From JBFGFX01 sp965232455 (lineage in GTDB: Bacteria > Pseudomonadota > Gammaproteobacteria > Steroidobacterales > Woeseiaceae): DNA of 64,000 bases. Shown here one piece after another: positions 28,122 through 35,313 of this stretch (positions within the stretch are counted from its first letter, which is position 1; the number at the start of each line of letters is the position of its first letter). Below the pieces are notes generated by a model. It saw only the letters and a program-made list of their open reading frames with translations, was not told where the DNA came from and ran no database searches. Location: assembly GCA_965232455.1 (NCBI GenBank), contig OZ246981.1, positions 2,356,001 through 2,420,000 of the forward strand, in the 5' to 3' direction. The translations under genes and the position numbers were made by a program.

Positions 28122-28853
28122 TGGTGGGCCCCCGGGGACTCGAACCCCGAACCCTGCCGACAAGAACGCCGCAATAACAGTTCAACCGTCTCGTCGGCAA
28201 TTGTCGCCAGCCGGTTCGCATCGGCGGCGAGTACTACCTGAGTTGGTGGGCCCCCGGGGACTCGAACCCCGAACCCTGCTGACAAGAACGCCGCAATAAC
28301 AGTTCAACCGTCTCGTCGGCAATTGTCGCCAGCCGGTTCGCATCGGCGGTGAGTACTACCTGAGTTGGTGGGCCCCCGGGGACTCGAACCCCGAACCCTG
28401 CCGACAAGAACACCGCAATATCAGTCCAACGGTCTCGTCGGACATTGTCGCCAGCCGGTTCGCATCGGCGGCGAGTACTACCTGAGTTGGTGGGCCCCCG
28501 GGGACTCGAACCCCGAACCCTGCCGACAAGAACACCGCAATATCAGTCCAACGGTCTCGTCGGACATTGTCGCCAGCCGGTTCGCATCGGCGGCGAGTAC
28601 TACCTGAGTTGGTGGGCCCCCGGGGACTCGAACCCCGAACCCTGCCGACAAGAACACCGCAATATCAGTCCAACGGTCTCATCGGACATTGTCGCCAGCC
28701 GGTTCGCATCGGCGGCGAGTACTACCTGAGTTGGTGGGCCCCCGGGGACTCGAACCCCGAACCCTGCCGACAAGAACACCGCAATATCAGTCCAACGGTC
28801 TCATCGGACATTGTCGCCAGCCGGTTCGCATCGGCGGCGAGTACTACCTGAGT
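28122..28853 (-). repeat. Six tandem 122-bp units, each starting with the 3' end of tRNA-Lys
   Basis: Units begin at 28122, 28244, 28366, 28488, 28610 and 28732, and the intact tRNA-Lys begins at 28854, so the period is exactly 122 bp throughout. Each unit contains a perfect copy of the last 32 nt of tRNA-Lys (T arm, 3' acceptor strand, CCA) plus a 90-bp spacer absent from the tRNA. Spacers fall into pairs: the two distal units share one variant, the middle two are identical, and the two next to the tRNA are identical. In the distal units TGCCGAC and GTCGGCA can pair across the spacer; in the proximal units the stem shortens but a G-T pair keeps it. The layout matches the rtT repeats behind E. 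coli tyrT in principle, not in sequence. Confidence 0.95.
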
Positions 28854-28929
28854 TGGTGGGCCCCCGGGGACTCGAACCCCGAACCAATGGATTAAGAGTC
28901 CACTGCTCTACCAATTGAGCTAGAGGCCC
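28854..28929 (-). tRNA. tRNA-Lys(CTT)
   Basis: 76-nt cloverleaf with encoded CCA: GGGCCTC acceptor paired to GGGGCCC, anticodon CTT in GACTCTTAATC, T loop TTCGAGT. Its 3' 32 nt are the seed of the six downstream repeats. E. coli reads both Lys codons with TTT tRNAs, so a TTT gene is expected elsewhere in the genome. Confidence 0.96.
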
Positions 28930-28988
28930 CGTGGGTCATTCGTTGTCCGCCCAAGGCGCCAAATCTAGCGCCAAGAGCGATTGCGGAT

Positions 28989-29128
28989 TGACCTTTAGTA
29001 TTTTCTCTTTTGGCTTGCGTGGTCGTCGGCGGCATGCGCCAGGTGCTGACTCCGGACAATCACCCGTCGGCGACCCTACGTTTTACATCTTTCGCTTGGC
29101 GATTCTTTTCAATGAGTACTAAAGGTCA
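28989..29128. repeat. 12-bp inverted repeat in the gap between tRNA-Lys and the tRNA-His copy
   Basis: TGACCTTTAGTA (28989-29000) and its exact reverse complement (29117-29128) enclose 116 bp. The whole gap 28930-29150 has no gene I can support; the 63-codon frame in it lacks a ribosome site. Confidence 0.45.
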
Positions 29129-29150
29129 GTTCGCACCTACCCGATGCGCC

Positions 29151-29175
29151 CAGTTCGCCCGTCCAGGGCGAACTG
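29151..29175. other. Strong hairpin at the 3' end of the tRNA-His copy
   Basis: CAGTTCGCCC-GTCCA-GGGCGAACTG, a perfect 10-bp stem that overlaps the CCA-like end of the damaged tRNA-His copy. There is no T run on either side, so it is more likely a processing or pausing signal than a simple terminator. Confidence 0.5.
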
Positions 29176-29260
29176 GGGTGGACGATGGGACTCGAACCCA
29201 CGACGACCGGGATCACAACCCGGGGCTCTACCCTGCCGCTGCGCGGCCCCGCTACGCCCT
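29174..29260 (-). pseudogene. Damaged tandem copy of tRNA-His(GTG)
   Basis: The 59 bp at the 3' side (29174-29232: anticodon arm with GTG, variable loop, T arm, CCA) are identical to the intact tRNA-His 112 bp away. The D arm, however, is replaced by an 18-nt GC-rich insert containing the hairpin GCCGC-GCA-GCGGC, and the 5' acceptor strand reads TAGGGCG, which leaves two mismatches and no G-1. A functional tRNA is unlikely. The copy also shares a short stretch of upstream flank, which points to tandem duplication followed by decay. Confidence 0.8.
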
Positions 29261-29285
29261 ATTGTTTATTGCCTCTTCGTTTAAA

Positions 29286-29362
29286 TGGGGTGGACGATGG
29301 GACTCGAACCCACGACGACCGGGATCACAACCCGGGGCTCTACCAACTGAGCTACGCCCACC
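29286..29362 (-). tRNA. tRNA-His(GTG)
   Basis: 77 nt including the extra G-1 opposite C73 that histidyl-tRNA synthetase needs. GTGGGCG pairs with CGTCCAC, anticodon GTG in TTGTGATC, T loop TTCGAGT, CCA encoded. Confidence 0.96.
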
Positions 29363-29464
29363 ATTGTTTACTCGACAATTATTCTAAGTCGATTCTTTCC
29401 ATTACGCACTAAAGATAAACCCGCACCGACCTCGATCGCTCTCGGTCGAGATCGTGGACGGATT

Positions 29465-29541
29465 TGGCGCGCCCGGCAGGACTCGAACCTGCAACCCTCG
29501 GCTTAGAAGGCCGATGCTCTATCCGGTTGAGCTACGGGCGC
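29465..29541 (-). tRNA. tRNA-Arg(TCT)
   Basis: 77-nt cloverleaf with encoded CCA: GCGCCCG acceptor, anticodon TCT in CTTCTAAG, T loop TTCGAGT. It lies between tRNA-Pro and tRNA-His in one transcript. Confidence 0.97.
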
Positions 29542-29582
29542 AAGTCCTTACTTTCACCGGGTGCCGACTCTCCTACTGGAAT

Positions 29583-29659
29583 TGGTCGGGGCAGACGGAT
29601 TCGAACCGCCGACCCTCTGCTCCCAAAGCAGATGCGCTACCAGACTGCGCCATGCCCCG
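29583..29659 (-). tRNA. tRNA-Pro(TGG)
   Basis: 77-nt cloverleaf with encoded CCA: CGGGGCA acceptor, anticodon TGG in TTTGGGAG, T loop TTCGAAT. First gene of the tRNA operon, about 50 nt after the predicted transcription start. Confidence 0.97.
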
Positions 29660-29690
29660 CCGCGAAAAACCGATCCCAGCCTGAACGAGC

Positions 29691-29751
29691 CGACATTGAC
29701 TGTCCGGCGGGGGCACGATCATACGGCTGGGCCCGGGTCAGGTCAATGTCG
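29691..29751. repeat. 10-bp inverted repeat bracketing the tRNA promoter
   Basis: CGACATTGAC (29691-29700) and GTCAATGTCG (29742-29751) are exact reverse complements. The right arm contains the -35 box of the tRNA promoter; the left arm places TTGACT on the plus strand, pointing at the cyclophilin gene, with only a weak -10 (TCATAC) at 17 bp. Confidence 0.5.
29718..29746 (-). promoter_or_regulatory. Strong promoter of the tRNA operon with GC-rich discriminator
   Basis: Minus strand: -35 TTGACC, 17-bp spacer, -10 TATGAT, followed by CGTGCCCCC. A near-consensus core with a GC-rich discriminator is typical of stringently controlled stable-RNA promoters. Start point is predicted near 29711. Confidence 0.75.
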
Positions 29752-29870
29752 CGCCGGGCGATTCCGCGGCCGGAAATCCCGCTCGAATCCGGCGCTTAGC
29801 GGCAGGCTTCTGTGCGCGCAAACGCTTTGGTATCGTGCCGTCTGGTGAACTGGGCAACGGACGATCCGGC

Positions 29871-30455
29871 ATGAAACGATGGTTTGCGGCATTCCCGATT
29901 TTATGGCTGATTCTCGGCGTCGGACCGACGCCGCTGGCGCAGGACGAGATACCGGCCTATCCGCGCGTGAAACTCGACACCACCGAGGGGACGATCCTGC
30001 TGGAACTCGACGGGCGCCGGGCCCCGGTAACCGTGCGACACTTTCTCGATCTGGTCGAATCCGGACATTACGACGGCACCATCTTCCACCGGGTCATACC
30101 GAATTTCATGGCCCAGGCCGGTGGCTTCGACCGGGACTTCGCAAGCCGCGAACCGGAGGGCATGCTGTTCAACGAGTCGGGAAACGGGCTCAAGAACCTG
30201 CGCGGGACAATTGCCATGGCCCGGACTGCAGAGCCGCACACGGCCAACGCGCAGTTTTACATCAACATCGCCGACAACCGCTCGCTGGACCCGCAGCCGA
30301 ATCGTTGGGGATACGCCGTATTCGGCTACGTGATCGAGGGTATGGAGGTGGTCGACAAAATCGCGACGATCCCAACGGGCCCCGGCGGCAAATTTTCGCA
30401 GGACGTTCCGGTTTCGGCGGTGATTATTGAATCCGCGACGCGCGCGGACCCGTGA
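29871..30455 (+). CDS. Exported cyclophilin-type peptidyl-prolyl cis-trans isomerase
   Basis: Cyclophilin that speeds proline isomerisation, here in the periplasm. ATG at 29871 begins MKRWFAAFPILWLILGVGPTPLAQ, a clear signal peptide with cleavage after LAQ; the upstream extension of 12 codons is not used because it would break the signal. The active-site region FHRVIPNFMAQAGGF and AQFYINIADN with the downstream RWGYAVFGYVIEGM are typical of PpiA-like enzymes. 194 residues. Its 3' end overlaps the convergent miaE gene by 32 bp, which may create antisense pairing of the two mRNA tails. Confidence 0.93.
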   Translation: MKRWFAAFPILWLILGVGPTPLAQDEIPAYPRVKLDTTEGTILLELDGRRAPVTVRHFLDLVESGHYDGTIFHRVIPNFMAQAGGFDRDFASREPEGMLFNESGNGLKNLRGTIAMARTAEPHTANAQFYINIADNRSLDPQPNRWGYAVFGYVIEGMEVVDKIATIPTGPGGKFSQDVPVSAVIIESATRADP

Positions 30456-31077
30456 ACGGCGGCGGTCCGCTGTGAAAGCGGAACTGTTCGTCCGGAGTGA
30501 GCACCAGATTCGCCTCCCGATCCCGTAACTCGTTCAGCCGGGTCGTCAGCTCCCGCTGGTCAACGGCGCACTCGGTTTCCGCAAAATCAAGATAGTTCTG
30601 GAAATGCCGCGCTTCCGAGGCGAGCAGACCCGCGTAGAAGGTTCGCAACGGGTCGTCGAGATGGGGCGCCAGCCGCGCAAAACGCTCACAGGAACGAGCC
30701 TCGATCAGCGCGCCCACCAGCAGGGAGTCCATCAGGCGGTAGGGTTCTTCGGCCCGCGCCCCCTCACGTAACCCGCCCGCGTAACGTGACGCGGACAACC
30801 GCTCGAACGGGATCGCCATCCGCTTCATGATCTTTCGCACCTGTTCGTAATGCCGCAGCTCTTCCCGCGCCAGACGCGACATGCTGACGCACAGCCGGGT
30901 TCGTTCGGGGTAACGATAGATGAACCCGAGTGCGGTCGAGGCGGCTTTGAGTTCACAGTTGGCGTGATCGACCAGCAACTCAGGCACTCTGCCGACAGCG
31001 GCGTCGATCCACGCCTGTGGCGTCGGCGCCCGAAGGAAATCTGCGATCGGCTTCGGCGTTTCGGACGTCACAACCAT
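30424..31077 (-). CDS. miaE: tRNA-(ms2io6A37) hydroxylase MiaE
   Basis: Non-haem di-iron monooxygenase that hydroxylates the isopentenyl side chain of ms2i6A at position 37 of tRNAs reading U-starting codons. The ferritin-like iron ligands are visible in three segments: NCELKAAS, REELRHYEQV and, in the second half, ALIEARSCERF with SEARHFQNY. Length 217 residues. ATG at 31077 overlaps the end of the upstream receiver-kinase gene by 10 bp, so the two are probably co-translated. MiaE needs oxygen, so the host is aerobic or facultative. Confidence 0.92.
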   Translation of the reverse strand: MVVTSETPKPIADFLRAPTPQAWIDAAVGRVPELLVDHANCELKAASTALGFIYRYPERTRLCVSMSRLAREELRHYEQVRKIMKRMAIPFERLSASRYAGGLREGARAEEPYRLMDSLLVGALIEARSCERFARLAPHLDDPLRTFYAGLLASEARHFQNYLDFAETECAVDQRELTTRLNELRDREANLVLTPDEQFRFHSGPPPFTGPRASRIQ

Positions 31078-32279
31078 TCTTCGATCTCGTCGGCTCGCTG
31101 CAGTCGATCGGCAGGTTTCTTGGCCAGCAGGATGTTGATCAACAGCTGATATCGCGACAGCCGGTGCGGCAGCAGCGGAATGGGTGAATTGCTGTGTTTA
31201 TAAATGATACCCATCGCGTTACTTGCCCGAAACGGCTTTTCGCCCGTCAGCATTTCGTAAAAAATCACCCCGAGGCTGTATACGTCGCTGCGCTCGTCGA
31301 CCTCGACGGCATGTCCCTGTTCGGGGCTCATATAGTAGGGAGTGCCGAAGATTTCGCCGCTGCCCGTCATCGCCTGATCGAGCCGCATGCGCTTGGCGAG
31401 GCCGAAATCGATCAGCGCGATGCTGCCGTCTGCCCGGAACATGATATTGCCCGGCTTGAGATCCCTATGCAGGATGCCGACGGCATGGATCGTCGCCAGC
31501 GCGCTGCCGATTTGCCGGACGTAGGACACCGCGTCGGTTTCGCTGACGCCCTGCGCGATGCGCTGTTTGAGATCACCGCCGTCCAGATACTCCATCGTGA
31601 TGTGCGCGTGGTCGTCCCCAACGCCGAGGTCGTGGATTTTAACGATGTTGGGATGGTCCAGCCCCGCAATGATTTCGTACTCCTGTAAAAACCGATCGAA
31701 CGCGCCGATCAGGTCCGTTTTATCCGGTACCTGGCGCAGAACTTTCAGCACGACGCGACGATTGGACGTTTCATTTTCCGCGAGGTAAACGGCCGAATAC
31801 TCGCTTGCCGCCAGCTTGCGCAGGAATCGGTACCCCTTGATGAGCGGCCGGATGCCGGTACGCAAATCGCCGACGAAAAGGGAGTCGGTTGACGCGATAC
31901 CGCTGCGCGCGTGCTGAATGTCGCCGAGCATGATCGTCAGCGCGGCGTGCGAAATCCTTTTGCGCTCGAGATAACCCGCAGCCCCGGCGCGCAGAACAGC
32001 CGCCCGCTCGTCCGGATCGCCCGAGCCGAGGAAAATGAGCGGCGGAAAACCCGGTGTTCTCATGAACTGTCGCAAGGTCTCCAACGAATCCCGCTCTCCC
32101 TGACCGTCGCCGAGCAGCACGATGTCGTTGCCCGCGCCGGAAAATTCTTTCGGCAGATGCCCGGACGTGACGGGGTCGTATTCTGAAATCAGCGCGTCCG
32201 GCCAATAGGTTGTCACGTGATGCGCGAGCAGGGATCGGAATTCGGCCTGTCCGTCGATGATCATCACCTTGATGCTCAT
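31068..32279 (-). CDS. Receiver domain fused to Hanks-type Ser/Thr kinase
   Basis: 403-residue signalling protein. Residues 1-125 have a CheY-like fold (VMIIDG at the start, NDIVLLGD with candidate phosphoacceptor Asp58, GAAGYLERK with the conserved Lys), though only one acidic residue remains in the first pocket. Residues 150-403 are a eukaryotic-like kinase with the ATP lysine K179, HRDLKPGN at 271-278, DFGLA at 291-295 and GTPYYMSPEQ. The glycine-rich loop is degenerate (KLAASEYSAVYL), with serine and alanine where glycines are usual. No membrane segment is present, so it acts in the cytoplasm. It overlaps miaE; substrates are unknown. Confidence 0.88.
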   Translation of the reverse strand: MSIKVMIIDGQAEFRSLLAHHVTTYWPDALISEYDPVTSGHLPKEFSGAGNDIVLLGDGQGERDSLETLRQFMRTPGFPPLIFLGSGDPDERAAVLRAGAAGYLERKRISHAALTIMLGDIQHARSGIASTDSLFVGDLRTGIRPLIKGYRFLRKLAASEYSAVYLAENETSNRRVVLKVLRQVPDKTDLIGAFDRFLQEYEIIAGLDHPNIVKIHDLGVGDDHAHITMEYLDGGDLKQRIAQGVSETDAVSYVRQIGSALATIHAVGILHRDLKPGNIMFRADGSIALIDFGLAKRMRLDQAMTGSGEIFGTPYYMSPEQGHAVEVDERSDVYSLGVIFYEMLTGEKPFRASNAMGIIYKHSNSPIPLLPHRLSRYQLLINILLAKKPADRLQRADEIEEWL

Positions 32280-32349
32280 GCGTGGTGCGACACTACGGCT
32301 TGACCTGCAGCCTTTTTAATAGGTGCACCGTTCAGCACGCTGCCGGGCC

Positions 32350-33891
32350 CTAAACGGCTACTGCGGTTTCTGCCGGTCCCGATCCTGAAGCGGGGTCGAT
32401 TCCCTTGCCGCGCCGAGTCGCGTCACGCCGCGCCTTGGCGTCGTCATTGCGCATGGCTTCGAGTTCCTCCAGGTATTCGTCGCTGACCTGCCCGGTGACG
32501 TATTCCCCGGAGAAACACGAGGTATCGAATTCTGTGATGTCGGAATTGTCGTGCCGCACCGAGCGAATGAGCCCGTGAAGATCCTGATAGATCAGCCGAT
32601 CCGCGCCGATCAGGACCTGAATCTCTTCGACGGATCGTCCGTTGGCGATCAACTCACTGCCCGCCGGCATGTCGATCCCGTACACGTTCGGATACTTTAC
32701 CGGCGGCGCGGCCGACGCAAAATAGACGCGTCGAGCGCCGGCTTCGCGAGCCAGCCGAATGATCTGTCGCGACGTCGTGCCACGCACGATCGAGTCATCG
32801 ACCAGCAGCACGTTCTTGCCGCGAAACTCCAGGTCGATGGCATTCAATTTGCGGCGCACCGACTGCGCACGTTCGGCCTGACCGGGCATGATGAATGTCC
32901 GTCCAATATAGCGATTCTTGATGAAGCCTTCGCGATATTTGACGCCGAGATGCTGCGCTACCTGCACCGCCGAGGTCCTGCTGGTATCGGGGATCGGGAT
33001 GACGACGTCGATATCGTGGTCCGGCCATTCGCGAATGATTTTACCGGCAAGCTGTTCGCCCATCCGCAGCCGCGCCTTGTACACGGAGAGCTTGTCAATG
33101 ATCGAATCCGGGCGGGCAAAATACACGAACTCGAAAATACACGGCGTATACTGCGTCGGTCCCGAGTAATCCCGGCTGTGTAACACGCCCTCGTTTTCGA
33201 TAAACACGGCTTCGCCCGGCCGGACGTCGCGCAACACCTCGAATTGCACGACGTCCAGAGCGACGCTCTCCGAAGCTACAATGAACTCGTCACCCTGCGC
33301 AGTGCTGCGTTTACCCATGATCAACGGCCGAATTCCGTGTGGATCGCGGAACGCGACAATGCCGAAGCCGATAATCATCGCGACAACCGCGTACCCGCCC
33401 GAACAGCGGCGATGAACGGCGTCAATCGCATCGAATATCTGCTGGGGCGTCGGCTTGCCGTTGCTGCGAATCTGAAGCTCATGGGCGAAGACGTTGAGCA
33501 GCACTTCCGAATCGGAACTCGTGTTCAGGTGGCGCCGGTCCTTGATCCTCAAGTGTTCCGAGAGCTCGTCGTAGTTGGTCAGATTGCCGTTGTGCGCCAG
33601 GCAGATACCGTAGGGCGAATTGACGTAGAAGGGCTGCGCCTCCGATGACTGCGAACCACCGGCAGTGGGATAACGGACATGCCCCATACCGACGTTCCCG
33701 GTCAGGCGGAGCATGTGACGATGCCGAAAGACGTCACGCACCAGACCGTTACTCTTGCGTACCTGCAAACCCTGCTCGCCGTAAGTGGCGACTCCGGCCG
33801 CGTCCTGGCCGCGATGCTGCAACACGGTTAGCGTATCGTAGATCGCCTGGTTGACCGGTCCGTGAGCAACTATTCCGACAACACCACACAT
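32350..33891 (-). CDS. purF: Amidophosphoribosyltransferase
   Basis: First committed step of purine synthesis: PRPP plus glutamine to phosphoribosylamine. Cys2 is the glutaminase nucleophile directly after Met1 (MCGVVGIVAHG), with no propeptide, as in E. coli. The PRPP loop VLLVDDSIVRGTTSRQI is intact. Length 513 residues. It lies 17 bp after cvpA, the standard gammaproteobacterial arrangement folC-dedD-cvpA-purF. Confidence 0.97.
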   Translation of the reverse strand: MCGVVGIVAHGPVNQAIYDTLTVLQHRGQDAAGVATYGEQGLQVRKSNGLVRDVFRHRHMLRLTGNVGMGHVRYPTAGGSQSSEAQPFYVNSPYGICLAHNGNLTNYDELSEHLRIKDRRHLNTSSDSEVLLNVFAHELQIRSNGKPTPQQIFDAIDAVHRRCSGGYAVVAMIIGFGIVAFRDPHGIRPLIMGKRSTAQGDEFIVASESVALDVVQFEVLRDVRPGEAVFIENEGVLHSRDYSGPTQYTPCIFEFVYFARPDSIIDKLSVYKARLRMGEQLAGKIIREWPDHDIDVVIPIPDTSRTSAVQVAQHLGVKYREGFIKNRYIGRTFIMPGQAERAQSVRRKLNAIDLEFRGKNVLLVDDSIVRGTTSRQIIRLAREAGARRVYFASAAPPVKYPNVYGIDMPAGSELIANGRSVEEIQVLIGADRLIYQDLHGLIRSVRHDNSDITEFDTSCFSGEYVTGQVSDEYLEELEAMRNDDAKARRDATRRGKGIDPASGSGPAETAVAV

Positions 33892-33908
33892 AATTCCTTT
33901 CCAGTTCC

Positions 33909-34442
33909 TCAGCCGACCTCGGGAAGCCCCAGATTGGGCGGCAAATCAACATCATCGTCCGGCTGGATGATCTCAAAGCCTCTTGGCGCCATCACGCGCA
34001 GCCAGTCGGCGACGTATTCTGCGTAGGGGATCAGTACCGAACGGCGCCACCAGTCATCGCTGTCCAGGCTGGCAAATTGACCGCCAATGACGAAGACGGC
34101 GACAACCACGACGCCGCGGCAGAAACCGAACAACGTGCCAAGCGCCCGGTCGGTGCCGCTCAATACCGACAGGCGCGCCAGCTTGGCGGCACCCCAGCTC
34201 AGTAGGCCGCCTATCGTCACGATGACGATGAATATCAGGACACTGCCGAACCACAGCTGCAATTCTCTTGAGCTCAACCAACTTTCGCCCAGGGCCCCAA
34301 CGTCGTCACCAAAATTGAGCGCCGCCCAGATCGCGAACAGCAGCGCCGCGATGGACACCGCTTCCTTGACGAAACCACGCACAAAGCCGACGAGAACGGA
34401 AACGACGACGGCGACGGCAATGACAATATCGGCTATGGGCAT
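33909..34442 (-). CDS. cvpA: CvpA family inner-membrane protein
   Basis: Membrane protein with four predicted helices (IADIVIAVAVVVSVLVGFVRGF, AVSIAALLFAIWAAL, LWFGSVLIFIVIVTIGGLL, ALGTLFGFCRGVVVVAVFVIGGQ). In E. coli it is needed for colicin V secretion and envelope integrity. ATG at 34442 is chosen; an immediately preceding TTG is also in frame. Length 177 residues. It is placed between dedD and purF and co-directional with both. Confidence 0.93.
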   Translation of the reverse strand: MPIADIVIAVAVVVSVLVGFVRGFVKEAVSIAALLFAIWAALNFGDDVGALGESWLSSRELQLWFGSVLIFIVIVTIGGLLSWGAAKLARLSVLSGTDRALGTLFGFCRGVVVVAVFVIGGQFASLDSDDWWRRSVLIPYAEYVADWLRVMAPRGFEIIQPDDDVDLPPNLGLPEVG

Positions 34443-34571
34443 CAAAATCGAACGGCCTTTCCGGCCTCGCGGTCAACGCGCTTGCGGTGCAGGCGCAGAT
34501 TCTAGCAGAACGGCTAAGGTCTGCACGTGGCCGCGACCCATTTAGAGACAGGTTCTCGGACGCCGCCAACA

Positions 34572-35207
34572 CTAGGGATGTGGAACTACCTGACCCTTGT
34601 GGCCGGCGTCGGCCAGTTTCGACGCCACGGATTCAGCAGCGTCACGATCTTTTTGCGGCCCGATGCGCACGCGATGCAATTCGCCGGACGCCGTACCCAA
34701 CTGGCTGAGGAAGGCCGCGTAACCGTCCTCGCGCAAACCCGCCGCAAGGCGCTCCGCGTTGGCTCGATTGGAGAAGCTGCCCAACTGCACGGCCCACATG
34801 CCGGTGAGCGACGCATCTGACGGCGCCGTCCGCTCGGTCTCCCGCGTCGGTGCGGGCGCTTTGGGCTCCGGTTCGTCGGCCGCCGTTTTCGCAACGACCG
34901 CGGGGGTCGGCTTGGGCGTGGAGACGTTGGTTTTCGCTGCCGGTGTTTGCACCGGAACGGGGGTCGGATCTTCCTGTTTATTGGCCTCCGCAAGCTGAGC
35001 GGCAGGCACCGGTTCGGTCCGGTTGCGCTCGAGCACGATGGTCTGCTGTTTGCGCGGCTGATCGTTTTGTCCGGGCAGCGTAACGGTCTCGGTGACGGTC
35101 TCGGTATCGTTGGACGGCCCGTCGAGAAACACGGGCACGACGAGTACCGCAAACGCCACCAGAACGACGGCGCCGATTGTACGTTCTTTAAGTGCCCGAT
35201 CCATCAT
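34572..35207 (-). CDS. SPOR-domain protein, DedD-like
   Basis: Cell-division protein that binds denuded peptidoglycan at the septum. One N-terminal membrane helix (residues about 9-28, TIGAVVLVAFAVLVVPVFL) is followed by a Pro/Ala/Lys-rich linker and a C-terminal SPOR domain from about residue 135 (WAVQLGSFSNRANAERLAAGLREDG). Length 211 residues (E. coli DedD 220). It sits between folC and cvpA as in E. coli. Confidence 0.92.
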   Translation of the reverse strand: MMDRALKERTIGAVVLVAFAVLVVPVFLDGPSNDTETVTETVTLPGQNDQPRKQQTIVLERNRTEPVPAAQLAEANKQEDPTPVPVQTPAAKTNVSTPKPTPAVVAKTAADEPEPKAPAPTRETERTAPSDASLTGMWAVQLGSFSNRANAERLAAGLREDGYAAFLSQLGTASGELHRVRIGPQKDRDAAESVASKLADAGHKGQVVPHP

Positions 35208-35313
35208 GTGTCAGTCAGAGTGCCGGTTGGCTGACGATTGCCCAAGTCAATACCGGCCGGGTCTACCTTTCCCAAGCTCCCCGGCCGCCGCGAGTATAAC
35301 GCATTCGCCCGGT

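Noticed and set aside
28122..28853. CRISPR array
   Set aside because: The spacers are repeats of each other, the unit is 122 bp, the constant part is a tRNA 3' end and no cas gene is near.
28122..28853. Stacked phage/integrative-element attachment sites as the main explanation
   Set aside because: Such sites would be separated by unlike DNA and an integrase gene would be expected nearby; here the spacers are homologous and exactly 90 bp. It remains possible as the origin of the first copy.
28365..28895. Four overlapping plus-strand frames of 68-94 codons with repeated protein sequence across the array
   Set aside because: They are read antisense through the tRNA-Lys fragments. Identity of the predicted peptides only reflects the 122-bp DNA repeat, and the WAPGDSNPEP-type sequence is the usual false product of tRNA 3' ends.
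29174..29260. Second functional tRNA-His gene
   Set aside because: No D stem, two acceptor mismatches and no G-1, which histidyl-tRNA synthetase requires.
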